NCBI RefSeq assembly: GCF_023078275.1
Contig: NC_062993.1
Location: 496,001-560,000 of the forward strand
Reading direction: 5' to 3'
DNA: 64,000 nt
Source of the DNA: Leguminivora glycinivorella
Taxonomy: Eukaryota; Arthropoda; Insecta; Lepidoptera; Tortricidae
The position numbers were made by a program, and so were the translations under genes. Below are positions 12,328 to 23,027 of this stretch, piece by piece. The notes under the pieces were generated by a model. The model saw only the letters and a list, made by a program, of their open reading frames with translations, did no database searches and was not told the DNA's origin. The stretch's first letter is position 1. Each line of letters starts with the position of its first letter.

Positions 12328-12717
12328 CCCACCTCATGTCATGGCATTATTTTTCCATGGCTATTTAGACCCTCATCTTTCACTGGTAAAAATGACAGAC
12401 TGCCTCAAGAACCTTTTTTGGAATTTTTTTTTTTACCACTTTGTACCGTTCTGGCACGGTGAAGGACCCGGCCAAATGATCTGGCATAAATACTATGCGA
12501 CTTCTGAGGAACTCTTTTTTCACTTTTTAATAATTCCAGGTTGCCTCAAACACCTTTTTTGGGCCTCAAAAAATTAAATCTTCAAAAATTCATAGCTCCA
12601 TAAAGCCCCGCTCCCCAGCTGCCAGACTTGCAGACCTGATGTTGGCTATGATCAGAGAAGCATCTGAGTACCTTTCCAGGTTGCCTCAAGGACCTACTCC
12701 AAAATCCTGCCAGCTCT
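12328..12717. repeat. Right terminal inverted repeat of the giant foldback
   Basis: Pairs with 1218-1607 with only scattered substitutions. It contains the uninterrupted target ccccacct at 12327-12334 that shows where the nested element entered the other arm. Confidence 0.75.
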
Positions 12718-12977
12718 TGGACCATCAGTACAACATGTTGATTGATACTTACATTTTAGATTATTGTTGAAAATTTCATGAAATTGTGAACAGGGCGGAC
12801 AATCGAAAACATTTCTTCGCCAAAACGAATGTAGGAAGCCTATTCGTTAACGTTTCAAGTTTTCAACTACATACTTAAGTCAGGCTTCTTAGTTTTGAAA
12901 GTACAAATAATTTCTTGCGATAGAAAGGAAAAAGAACATTGCTAAGAAACAATAATATATAATTTTAGATGTACGTC
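12718..12977. other. Unassigned sequence flanking the foldback
   Basis: No ORF or repeat recognised. Confidence 0.4.
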
Positions 12978-13205
12978 TTAAGATATCTTAAGATAACCTA
13001 ACCACAAAATTTAAATTTTAAAAAAGCCCCCGACATAGTGGACTGATTTTATGAAACATGGCTAAGAACAATCCCAACTAATTTAGCTTTCAAACAAAAA
13101 AAAAATCTAAGTCGGTTCATCCGTTCGGGAGCTATGATGCCACAGACAGACACAGAGATAGACAGACAGTGAGACAGACAGACAGATACGTCGAGGGATA
13201 AAAAT
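12978..13205 (+). repeat. LINE 3'-tail repeat (cccccgacatagtgga / ggttcatccgttcgggagct), copy 1
   Basis: Contains the landmarks aacctaaccacaaaattt, gaaacatggctaagaac, cggttcatccgttcgggag, atgccacagacagaca, then a cagacagaca-rich end. Other copies: 21655-21897, 27794-28012 (inverted) and 63850-63961. It behaves as the 3' end of a dispersed retroelement. Confidence 0.6.
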
Positions 13206-13462
13206 AGTCCCATGTTTAAAGCCACTATGGTCGAATGTCACTTTTCGGAACGCATGGACGATATTTAAAGTGTTGTCCGAACTGTTTTCTTTTCCCGGAA
13301 CGAATAAAAAGGAAATTTAATTGCTACCAATGTCTGTGAATTAGTTAAGACCGGTAGCACAGTGACGGATAAGCTTTGTGGTTTTCTGGCAACTTCAGTG
13401 CGTTGTCATTTATTTGACATGTACTTTATCAATACATACATAGTAAATCTTTATCTACCTAA

Positions 13463-13594
13463 GTGCGTTTTCACATTATCCGATCCGATATCGGATGTCG
13501 GACCGATATGCCATATATTTAGCCGCCATCTTTAATTTTTGCCTTTGAAATCCTTCCGACATCCGATATCGAATCGGATAATGTGAAAACGCAC
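13463..13594. mobile_element. PIF/Harbinger-like MITE, TAA target duplication
   Basis: 132 bp with inverted ends GTGCGTTTTCACATTATCCG. It is flanked by TAA at 13460-13462 and 13595-13597. Sister copies at 30019-30151 (TTA/TTA) and 45475-45603 (TAA/TAA) give the same TWA 3-bp duplication, the signature of PIF/Harbinger transposases. Non-coding. Confidence 0.85.
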
Positions 13595-13597
13595 TAA

Positions 13598-15737
13598 CGG
13601 TATACATAGACAAAGGCAGAAAGAATAATAAAGAAGCAAATCTCTGCTCAACCTACCGAAAACAACATATAAAACTAACTACATCAATAAAACTAACACT
13701 TTTTGAAATTAAAAGAAAAATGGAGCACCTCCTGCAGGATGCGAACAAGCAACTATTGGAATGCCAGTCCAAATAGGATTGCTGCTTTCACTTCTAGCCA
13801 GTTTCAGTGCATGGCTAACAATATCATGTTTCCCTAATGTTGGATTTGAAGAAACGCCAATTCAATTTTAAATATTTTTTAAATATGTACATGTGACGTG
13901 TAAAAGTGCCCCTGTGGCCTATTTGCTGAATAAATTATTTTGATTTGATTGCCAATACCGTAGCACTCAGTGTGTTCAAGCCTTATGCCTATATCAGCAT
14001 GCGTGACGCGCGCGACACACACTAAATCGATGCGCGTGCGACTGCGGCCGTAGCGGATTGTAAGGGCTTGTCCACCTTATGATAGACGCAGGTTCATGCG
14101 ACAGAAATATCAGAAATATAGGATATACTTACATATAAAGATATGGCAGATGTTACTGGTGGAAAATTCAGATTGTGCGACGTGCGTAGGTATACTAGTA
14201 TTTGTGCAGCTTGAACACATATCTAAATCAAAGCGTTACTTGCGATATCTTTGAAGAAAACAACAATGCATTTTAGTTAACTCTAAGTACAGAAGGATCC
14301 ATGAATTAATTTTTTGACATATATGTATCATACACAAGGTAGTAAAGAAGTACAGAATACCTGTAGGACTATCAACCTATTATTTATTATTCGCAAAAAT
14401 CAGTATTGAAGACTGATTGGCCGGCATCGTCTGGTGAACTGATAATTTTTGAGGGTCTCTCATATGATGTTTTAATATACATATGTAGGTAATATGCAAT
14501 TAACATTTGCACAGATAAATGTTCAAACATGTTACAGCACCAACATTACAAAATCCTACATAACAATTATGATTAATTTTCACTGTGACAATCTTTTAAA
14601 CAACTCATTAGTTTAACCATTAACCGAACAGTAGACCCATAAAATTTGCAGACAAGACCCTTGTTACTTCAAAATGAAAACCATTAAGTAAAGGACATTT
14701 GTGTGGCTTGACAGAGTAATTAACATTTTCCCATGAACCATTGAAACATAAATTAAACACATATTTCATGCGTAATGGAAATCTTTTGTAAGTGTACCTA
14801 ACTGAATGCATGTGAATACATGTTTATGTCGCTCGGAGGTCCTCGGTAGCCATAGTTTACGGATTTTATGTCCAAATGTCCTACTGGGCACGTCATTGTA
14901 TGTGCGCAGTGACTTAAGTTTGTGCGGCCAATGTAGTGTGACCTCAACATCTATGGTTACAGTCGTCATATTCAATATAAAAGTAAAATAAACTGACCGC
15001 TGGCAAAGAACGCCTTAATCCTCTGTCTTAAAATTTTGAGGACCTTGAGGCACCATTTTGTAGGTGGACCCACTTGGATTGAGCTAAAATTTTGCAAACA
15101 TATATAAATCACGTGACAATGCAATATTATGGTATCATGGAGCTGATCTGATGAGGGAGCAGAAAGGTGGTCATAGGACCTCTGTTATGAAACGTCGTAT
15201 CTCCATTGAGTAACTGTTGAAAGTAAGGTACAGTCGGCGATAAAAGCTTGTGCCAAGAATGATTTTTTTGCAAAAAAAACTTATTCGGAATTTGCTCATC
15301 GTCTATAACAGACGTTAAGTAATCGAAAATCGTAGATACACGTAGTATTTAACTATTTAATACTTTGTGGATATGCAAAAAAATTTTATAAGTATATCCA
15401 TTTTGTTTCAATTTAAAAATATGTATTTAGTATCGCTCGCGGACGTTTTTACATGATAAAAAATAAGTATACAAATACTGGTTAACTAGAGACACAAACT
15501 CGCTTAAATATCGAAGCAATCTTAACAACATTGTCATTGTTTCTTATTACCCCACTCCTTAGAATATGAATGTCCAAATATATTACAAATTCGACAAGGT
15601 TCTACTATTTTGTGGAAACATGTTTGTTAAAAAGAAATGGTAGTTAATGGGTACAATTTTATTTATTGTGATTTTATTCGGTATCGAGTTGTGCTATGAA
15701 TAGATTATTGGATGATGTCATGTTGCTAGGCTGATTA
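13598..15737. other. Non-coding interval without recognisable genes
   Basis: Short ORFs only, with no domain signal. 13960-14070 is a GC-richer patch (gcgtgacgcgcgcgacacac). No splice-bounded coding segment could be supported. Confidence 0.4.
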
Positions 15738-15820
15738 TGACGTCATGACCATGTCGTCATTTGCAAATGATGCAAATGAACGCTTATTTAAATAAACTCA
15801 TACAAAATTCGGATTCAGAA
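15738..15820 (+). promoter_or_regulatory. Candidate core promoter: CRE, two octamers, TATA, initiator
   Basis: A perfect CRE palindrome TGACGTCA (15738-15745) is followed by ATTTGCAAAT (15759-15768) and ATGCAAAT (15770-15777), both octamer-type sites. TATTTAAATAA starts at 15785, and ATTCAGA has its A at about 15817, 32 bases downstream of the TATA start. That order and spacing fit an arthropod TATA/Inr promoter. No coding exon was found downstream, so any transcript is unknown. Confidence 0.35.
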
Positions 15821-16029
15821 CGCGAAAGTCTCAACAGCACTATTTTTTTTCAAATGTTAGTGTTTACACAGTACCTAGTTGAAAATAATGTTTGAAATTT
15901 GAAATCAATTAAGAAGATCAAATTACCGTGTCTAAAATTAAATAACTTATTGATTATTCACAGAATTGTGCCATTAATAGAAAAAGAATAGGACATCGCA
16001 TTTTTTTAAATAATATTTAATTATTTTGG

Positions 16030-16270
16030 TGCCGGGTTTAGAATTTCACCACCCACTTTCTTCCCATGGGTGTCGTAGAAGTCGACTGTGGGATATGGGT
16101 TAAATTGTGGCGTAGGCGATAGGCTGGCAACCTGTCACTGCAATGTCACAATTTTAGTTTTCTTTCAACCTCTTTTTGCCAAGAGTGGCACTGAAACTTG
16201 AATAGTTCATGTGCTCTGCCTACCCCTTTATGGGATACAGGCGTGATTGTATATGTATATATGTATGTAT
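16030..16270 (+). repeat. LINE 3'-tail repeat ending in (TATG)n, copy 1
   Basis: Landmarks: gaatttcaccacccac, gtgtcgtagaag, gaggctggcaacctgtcac-like, gtgctctgcctacccc, gggatacaggcgtgattgta, then a TATG microsatellite. Copies at 33240-33492 and 61965-62085 (3' part only). The (TATG)n end is the retroposon tail. Confidence 0.65.
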
Positions 16271-16954
16271 TTTCATTAAATAGTACTAGCTCGTATGTAT
16301 AGTTAGTGTCAAAAGTATTGGATCAGACATTTTGACAGATTTTGAGTTCCAGAGGACTTTTGAGCGTAGTGAGTGAGATACCACGAGTTAGAAAGATATT
16401 TTATTTTTTATTTAACATACTTTTATACTTTTGTAAATAGAGGATTAAAAAATTAGGTTTAAAGATAGAAATAAACGTAGTAATTGTTTAACTGTGCAGC
16501 ATATTTGTAATAAACTGCTCAATAAAAAGCGTTCCTACATTATAATAATGTAACTATAATAAAACGAAATAATAAGCACTTACTACATACATCTCATTCT
16601 GGCTGCGTGTGAAGCCGCTCTTAAGATAATAACACGAATTGTTATCATTACAGCCATTGTTGAGATAAAACAACGGTTCTAATAAGTAGGTATTTTATGG
16701 AGCATAAAACCTCTTATTACCCCAAAATGGTCGAGGAACTAGTTTACAGGCGTTCCCACTGTTATGCACAGATCTTCACTGCTCACTAGATGTTGCAAAT
16801 TGGAGATAATATAAATTATAATGACATCGGAAATAACGAGTGTTTCAGTGATATTGGTTATGAGTTATAATGATTATAATAACATTGAATATTTTCATAC
16901 AAGATCTTGTTATTTTTCATAAAGTTAATTTAGATTTTTAAATGATTTTTAAAT
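16271..16954. other. Unassigned sequence
   Basis: AT-rich, with no coding signal or recognised repeat. Confidence 0.35.
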
Positions 16955-17283
16955 TTAACCCTTCAGGTGGCGAAATCCGGGAGCCGACCGCACGTAAAGT
17001 GGCAGGTAACCGGGAGCCGGACTTGAAATAAAAAGCTGTTGAGTGGCAAGGATACCGATAAAATGACAGAAAAAGTTTACCCTTGAGTGGCGGGGCCCTC
17101 ACGGGTGGTCATCGCGAATTATAATTTCTCAAAAAGTGTAGGGATGTTGTGCATAAACCATATATCACTGGATTCATTACGAAACGGCTAAAATCATTCC
17201 ATAGCAAAAAAATACATTCCATTTATGTGAATTTTGCTAGACTCGATCAAATATCAGGTGGCTACGTTTTCCACTTCCATGTA

Positions 17284-19358
17284 CCCAAGTAACAATTTCT
17301 GGTCCTATAGTGGTCGAGAGCACCAAATTAAATCACATTAAATGGTCCTATAAATAGTTTTTATTGGTACTGTAGAGCCGATTTGGCGCAATTATGCAGC
17401 CATTTAGTGATATAATAGGGCTATAGCAGTATCATCCGTGACGTTTAAGGTCTATAATGGTGATGTGATGATGACTATTGTGCTAATTTGTTGACATAGA
17501 GGACACAGTAACGCTATTATAGTATCAATTTATGCTATAGTAGCATTTGAGATTCCGTTATACAGGTTTTTTGTTCTGTAATAGCAGTTGCCGTCCCTTT
17601 TAATGCGAATGAATGAAATTTCTAAAATAATTTAATGTGTGTAATATTTAACAAAAACTGTTCTAAACGAGGAACTTTATGAAAAGTGGCGTGTGAACTT
17701 GTGAAGTTTAGTGTCAATCAAAATAATTTGGATTTCGTATAATTCCATCATTACTGCAAAAAGGTATGCGATGGAAATTTTACCGTTAAAAGAATATTAG
17801 TTTAATGGAGTATTTTAAGTGCGCCCTCGATTTATACCTGTTTTGAATAAAATAAACAAATATAATTTAATACAATAAAATTATTGGCACCATAGTTTCT
17901 GCTATGGATCCAAGAAGTAAAACATACGCTTTTATAGTTCGACTATGTCACTTATCATACGCATTCACTGCCATAAGCCCGCCATTGTGGATTCAATTAG
18001 GGTTGCATGAGACTTTAACTATGATCCAGTTTAACTTATAAGTTCTTTATATAGAAAACAATGCTTGTTTTCAATGTTTTACTATAGAAAGATCTTCTAA
18101 ACAGTTTTTTTTTATAAAACATATAGTAAACTCAGCTATAACGCTATTGTGTTTTAAAAGAGATATCGAAACCATTATTCCACAGTTCTGTGATATAAAA
18201 GAGTAATTGTGACGTATACGGCGATGAGATATAAAAGGCATTAGAAAACGACTATTAACGCTTTTCAAAGCTATATAAACGTATCCTGAAAACTTCATTA
18301 TACAGCAAAATAGCTCTATAATGGTATTCATATCACTACTACAGTGTTAAATACTGTAGCAGTGTTTTCCAAAGCCACTATATCCCAAAATAGTGGTATA
18401 GTTAGGTTTTAATTTCTGTTAAAATACGACTACTAAAAATACTATAAGCGGCTTGTTGGGAACCTTAATAGGTCAAATTGATAGCATAACAGTGATTCCT
18501 AACACTATTATATAATAATATTGTTCTTTAGTAGGTTATTTGATCCTGTATAGACCAGGCCTATAGCGGCTCTATAAAATGGTGATATAAACGTTTACAT
18601 CACTTCCTAATAACACCTTTTAGCTGTATAACGCAACAACTATAACGGCTTGTCGGGAACCTTAATAGCGCAAATTGATTGCATAACAGTGATTTCTAAC
18701 ACCATTATATAATAATATTGTTCTATAGTAGTCATATTTGATCCTGTTATAGACCAGGCCTATAGCGCCTCTATAAAATGGTGATATAAACGTTTACATC
18801 ACTTCCTAATAACACCTTTTAGCTGTATAACGCAACAACTATAACGGCTTGTCGGGAACCTTAATAGCGCAAATTGATTGCATAACAGTGATTTCTAACA
18901 CCATTATATAATAATATTGTTCTATATTAGTCATATTTGATCCTGTTATAGACCAGGCCTATAGCGGCTCTATAAAATGGTGATATAAACGTTTACATCA
19001 CTTCCTAATAACACCTTTTAGCTGTATAACGCAACAACTATAGCGGCTTGTCGGGAACCTTAATAGCGCAAATTGATTGCATAGCAGTGATTCCTAACAC
19101 TATTATACAATAATATAGATCTATAGTAGTCATATTTGATCCTGTTATAGACCAGGCCTATAGCGGCTCTATAAAATGGTGATATAAACGTTTACATCAC
19201 TTCCTAATAACACCTTTTAGCGGTATAAGCTTATAGAGCTAAAAGGTGTTACTGGAGGCTTTTATACGACAAGCGGTCACGCCGAAAACCTTTATACGAC
19301 ATCTATAGTAGCTTTTGGCGTCGAAAATCAAAATTATAGCACTAAAATATTACTTGGG
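17284..19358. mobile_element. TA-type element, copy 2 (intact ends)
   Basis: Starts CCCAAGTAACAATTTCTGG and ends ...ATATTACTTGGG, flanked by TA at 17282-17283 and 19359-19360. This is the Tc1/mariner-type signature, although TA duplications occur in a few other groups. It is the inverted sister of 2213-5481 and lacks both insertions seen there. It holds four ~199-bp tandem units but no transposase. Confidence 0.75.
18450..19215. repeat. Internal tandem array, ~199-bp period, four units
   Basis: The phrase ggcttgt(c/t)gggaacc starts at 18450, 18647, 18846 and 19045 (spacings 197, 199, 199). Each unit ends near taacaccttttagctgtata. The sister copy at 2.2-5.5 kb has about three units, so the array differs in copy number between elements. 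Confidence 0.85.
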
Positions 19359-19861
19359 TATTAAAGTAACTTTATTTAGGAAAACAAACAGTAAATTGTA
19401 TAAAAAAGTAATTCAGGGACTTAAATATACATTTATTTACACTTACATCCCTTTTTTTAACATATTACAGTACAATTTTTGCAAAAAAGACGGTTTTTAA
19501 ACACGTGTCTCAAATATGGCAGGCGGTTGGTCCAATCAAATTGGGTCATATTTCAAGCTGTTTTGAAGTTGAGGGTGTTGGACCTTTACTGAATGCCGTC
19601 CTTGTTTAGTGACGAATGGTTCGTGCAAGTGTGAGGAAGCTAGATACAGTTTTAGACGGTTTTATTTATATATTTAGGTACATCGTCGCACGGGGTCCGG
19701 GAGCCGGTCCCTGCCACTTATCGGCTTGTTTTTCCCAGAGTCCGGCTCCCGGCGCCTGCCACTTAACGGAATGTTTTATAAAACGACCGTGCCACTTATC
19801 CCCTATGCAACTTGTAGCTCCGCCACCTGAAGGGTTATGTACCTACTATTTTTATTGCTAG

Positions 19862-20714
19862 TACGTGAAACGAAGTAAATTTAGTTTATTAATACAAAAT
19901 AGCTAGGGACGTGAAATAGTCAATTTTGAAGGCAGCCTGTATTAGCTACTTTTATTATAACAGTTTGTTTTCACAAAATATAATTTCCTGTCCTACTTCT
20001 TATTACTTAAATAATTATAGGAGTAGACTATTAAGTGAAACAACGCTGGCTGTGATCGAACTATGTACATTTATTGGGCACAACGGATATAATACTTCTG
20101 CACTTTACTGCACACATGACCGTTATTTATGTCCCTGTTTTAACAAAGCAAAACGTACAGTTATAATTATAACACAATTATATTTACCAAATAATAACAC
20201 TTGAAATATTGCTCGACCGTTAACGTTTTAATGTCACCCACTGACTGACTGGTTCGTTCAATACTTCAGATGAAGGGATCAATCACGTGACCCGTCACGT
20301 GACTAATCAGTACAGATACTTTTACATTGCGCTTAGCTTAGGTAGACAAGAAAACGTATTTATTAACTAAAACATTGTAAATGTGAAATAGTATCCTAAC
20401 ATAAAACAAAATGTGCCCCTAAACCGGATCCCTATTTTTATTACAACACATATAACTTGACTATATCTGACTATGACGCCCGATCTACTGTGAGGCAGTC
20501 TACGGTGAGGAGACATGTCACACAGCTTCAATAACCGGTACCGTAGTTACCACGTAAACTGCGGTAAACGTACGTTTACGGGGTAATCACGTAACTGCCG
20601 ATAAAGACGTGGAACCGCCCGTTTTGGCCGCGATTGCTTTGACTTTTGACATGCTTTCTTGTACGCGTTGGCTTACATGCCGCACTAGTGCCTACGCCAT
20701 ATCTTGGGATTAGT
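19862..20714. other. Unassigned sequence
   Basis: Only short ORFs without domain signal. 20280-20300 holds a small dyad gatcaatcacgtgacccgtca with CACGTG-type E-box cores, noted only in passing. Confidence 0.35.
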
Positions 20715-20787
20715 TGTCAAAGCGGACCCCAAGCTCCCATGAGCCGTGGCAAATGCCGGTATGACGCAAGAAGGATGACGTCATGCC
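20715..20787 (+). repeat. Repeat (gtcaaagcggaccccaagct), copy 1
   Basis: Shares gtcaaagcggaccccaggct, cccatgag(c/t)cgtgg and aatgccgg with 33488-33570. In the second copy it directly follows the (TATG)n LINE tail. Probably the 3' end of another retroelement. Confidence 0.55.
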
Positions 20788-20909
20788 GCACAAGTACAGT
20801 GAGCTGCAAAAGTGTAAGGCAAATTTAACTGTGTTCCTTCCAGGACCTACGGGACTAATTTGTTCCGTCTATTGTCCATTGAGTCACCGGCAGCCCGAAC
20901 CCTCCTTGG

Positions 20910-20966
20910 AACTTGTACACTCCTTTTTACTGTGTACTGAACACAGCAAAAGGGAGTGTACAAGTT
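20910..20966. mobile_element. Small hairpin (aacttgtacactcc arms)
   Basis: Arms aacttgtacactcct... and ...aaagggagtgtacaagtt with a short actg loop and one or two mismatches. Confidence 0.6.
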
Positions 20967-20980
20967 TCTAATGGGTTGGC

Positions 20981-21088
20981 AACGCGCATGTGACACTCCA
21001 TGAGTTGCAGGCGTCCATAGGTTACGGTGACCGCTTTCCACCAGGCGGACCGTATGCTTGTTTGCCACCGACATAGTATTAAAAAAAA
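20981..21088 (+). repeat. SINE/LINE-tail repeat (gcgtccataggttacggtga), copy 2
   Basis: Same landmarks as 9590-9682: gttggcaacgcgcatgtg, gcgtccataggttacggtga, gcttgtttgccaccgac, then an A-run after atagtattaaaa. Confidence 0.6.
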
Positions 21089-21654
21089 GGTACCTACAAT
21101 TTGAAAATCTAAGTAAAAATAAATTTCCTAACAAATTTCATTTTCGTCTACCCTTCAAATATCTTTACAAACTAGCTACAAAATAGGGTCCCATCTATTC
21201 TTCAGTAACGGTGAAAATCAAAAGAGGACAAAACGTTAACTAGAAACATTTACTATAATCCGGCGACACGGATCAACCTTCAACTAATTCCCGGCAAAAC
21301 CAATAAATAATGTCACTAATTTGTTCTAAAACACATGTTCATTATTAACCTTTTTTTTCTAACTTTTAGTCACGGATTAGTTAAAACCACTTAGTTATAT
21401 TTAGCACTAAATTAAAGCTTAATCAGTATTCAAATACGGTTGAGTTTAGCTTGTGTTGAGATGACAGTTATGTTGGTAGTACTGCGTAAAGGCGGCAACA
21501 CAAACGCAACGTCCGTAAAATGAGTTGAATGGTCGTGAAATTGTCTGTGCCCGCCCTGTGTCGCGCAGATTGAATGCAAACAGGAGAGGCCTACTCTGAC
21601 AAACCAATTTGATATAAAAATTTAAAGCTTGTTACACTACAGCCACTGAAAACC

Positions 21655-21897
21655 ATCCACACCTAACCACAAAACTTAAATTTTGAAAAGAAACCCCGAC
21701 ATAGTGGATAGATTTCCATGAAGCATGGCTAAGTTCACTGCCGACTAATTCAGCTTTCAAACAAAAAACCAGTCAATCAGTTTCAAAGTCCGTCCGTTCG
21801 GGAGCTACGATGCCACAGGCAGCCACGCGCATAGACAAACAGACAGAAAGACACGTGAAACTTACAACACCCCGTCGTTTTTGCGTCGGGGGTTAAA
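21655..21897 (+). repeat. LINE 3'-tail repeat, copy 2
   Basis: Same family as 12978-13205, with a more complete end: cacgtgaaacttacaaca then cgtcgggggttaaaa. Confidence 0.6.
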
Positions 21898-22552
21898 AAG
21901 AAACTGTCCTACACAACATGTCAAGGTTCATAAGAACTATTGAAATGTTTCATACATCCAAGTTTTTAGCGATTTTGGTGTTGATCTCATAGTAAACTCT
22001 GCTCACATGACTCATAGATCGTAGATTATGTAGTTTCAAGCGTATACCTTACACCCCTTTTAACTCAGCCCTAACTTCATAAACTAACTACATCTTAGTC
22101 AAACTTTCGGTTTTTTCGTTAACCACAAGAACTATAATTATTGTTTTAACACTTCATGTCCAATATGACAGTTTATTATATCAACGAATGTAATCTTTTA
22201 GATTAGATTTTTAAAATTAAATGGCCTCAGTCCCATTGGTGGGACTATTTTGCCAGTGTCAAGGTGGTATAAGCTTATTGTATTCGATTTTGGTACGGTA
22301 AGTACGACGTTGTTCGGTAGTTGGCACTTGTAAATTGATAGCTAGATTTTACAAGGGCACGTGGACTATCGGCCGTCGATGACAAAAAGGGGGCTAAACG
22401 CGTTTCGAGATTAATTCTTCATCAGCTTCTCACTATAACATTAGTTTACTGCATAATAAGCTATCGATATTACACTTTAAACAACGTTAATGAGCAAAAG
22501 AAGGAGAAATTATTCACGACACGATACCACTAAGATGGCACCCGAAACCGGA
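21898..22552. other. Unassigned sequence upstream of the LTR element
   Basis: No gene or repeat recognised up to the retrotransposon target site. Confidence 0.35.
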
Positions 22553-22556
22553 TATA

Positions 22557-22948
22557 TAAGACAATTCTCATGGGTTGTTAGGAATCAACCAAAAATAAAC
22601 GAAGTGTTGCTCTGAAAACAAAGATTTTTATTTAACCAAATGTTTACATTTGAAACTTAACTTATTTAGTATTGATCACACTAAAAACATACCTGAAAAC
22701 AAAGAAACGACATTCAAAGTCTATTAATTGGCATGTCGATTCCCACTTTACACCTTAAATTATTTAGTTTCTTGATTTTCACTCTCCGGGTTTATAACCT
22801 CTCATAGTCGCCATGACAGATGGATGACACCTACGCGCCGAACAGTTATGGAGTTTGCCACGCCATCTGTTGTCTTGCTATGTGAACTTCTACTTTACCG
22901 ACCGAGTCATAAGTTGTAGACCATTCAAAGAAATCTCATTTCTTTACA
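22557..22948 (-). repeat. 3' LTR (392 bp)
   Basis: In element orientation it starts TGTAAAGAAATGAG and ends ATTGTCTTA. The polypurine tract GGAGGGGAG lies immediately upstream in the minus sense (about 22950-22958). An AATAAA polyadenylation signal lies at 22627-22632 on the minus strand, downstream of the predicted transcript start. Confidence 0.9.
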
Positions 22949-22962
22949 TCTCCCCTCCACGG
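22949..22962 (-). promoter_or_regulatory. Polypurine tract
   Basis: The minus strand reads GTGGAGGGGAGA directly before the LTR's TGTAAAG, the expected primer for plus-strand synthesis. Confidence 0.8.
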
Positions 22963-23027
22963 GAAGAAAATTTTCTCACTCCAGAAAATTTTCATAGATG
23001 CTACAACAGTTGTCTGTATCTTCTTAC

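Larger units (their letters stand above)
1218..12717. mobile_element. Giant foldback element with long terminal inverted repeats and inverted tandem blocks
   Basis: The left terminus starts agagctggcaggattttgg and the right terminus ends with its reverse complement. The inverted homology runs about 390 bp (1218-1607 against 12328-12717). It resumes after a nested insertion, at 5828-7650 against 10612-12327, as blocks of tandem units. The uninterrupted arm length is about 2.1-2.2 kb. The core (7653-10611) holds a LINE fragment and small hairpins rather than a recognisable transposase, so the element is non-autonomous or its transposase has been lost. No clear target duplication is visible at the outer ends. 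Confidence 0.7.
16959..19834. mobile_element. PiggyBac-like non-autonomous element, interrupted
   Basis: Termini CCCTTCAGGTGGCG and its reverse complement lie directly inside TTAA (16955-16958) and TTAT (19835-19838). A CCCTT start beside TTAA is the piggyBac hallmark; the right TTAT would be a mutated duplication. Subterminal repeats of gtggcagg/ccgggagcc type (cccttgagtggcgg at 17089; gtgccacttatc at 19790) support transposon ends. About 2.07 kb of the interior is a later TA-element insertion, leaving ~0.8 kb of original element with no transposase. Confidence 0.6.

Noticed and set aside
12341..12577. 78-codon ORF also found, slightly changed, at 1358-1648
   Set aside because: Both lie in the terminal inverted repeats of the giant foldback. 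Conservation is explained by the repeat, and the composition (F/W/H-rich) is not protein-like.
22200..22552. A possible envelope gene or extra ORF beyond the LTR element
   Set aside because: Only ~65 bp separate integrase and the polypurine tract, and nothing coding lies outside the LTRs.
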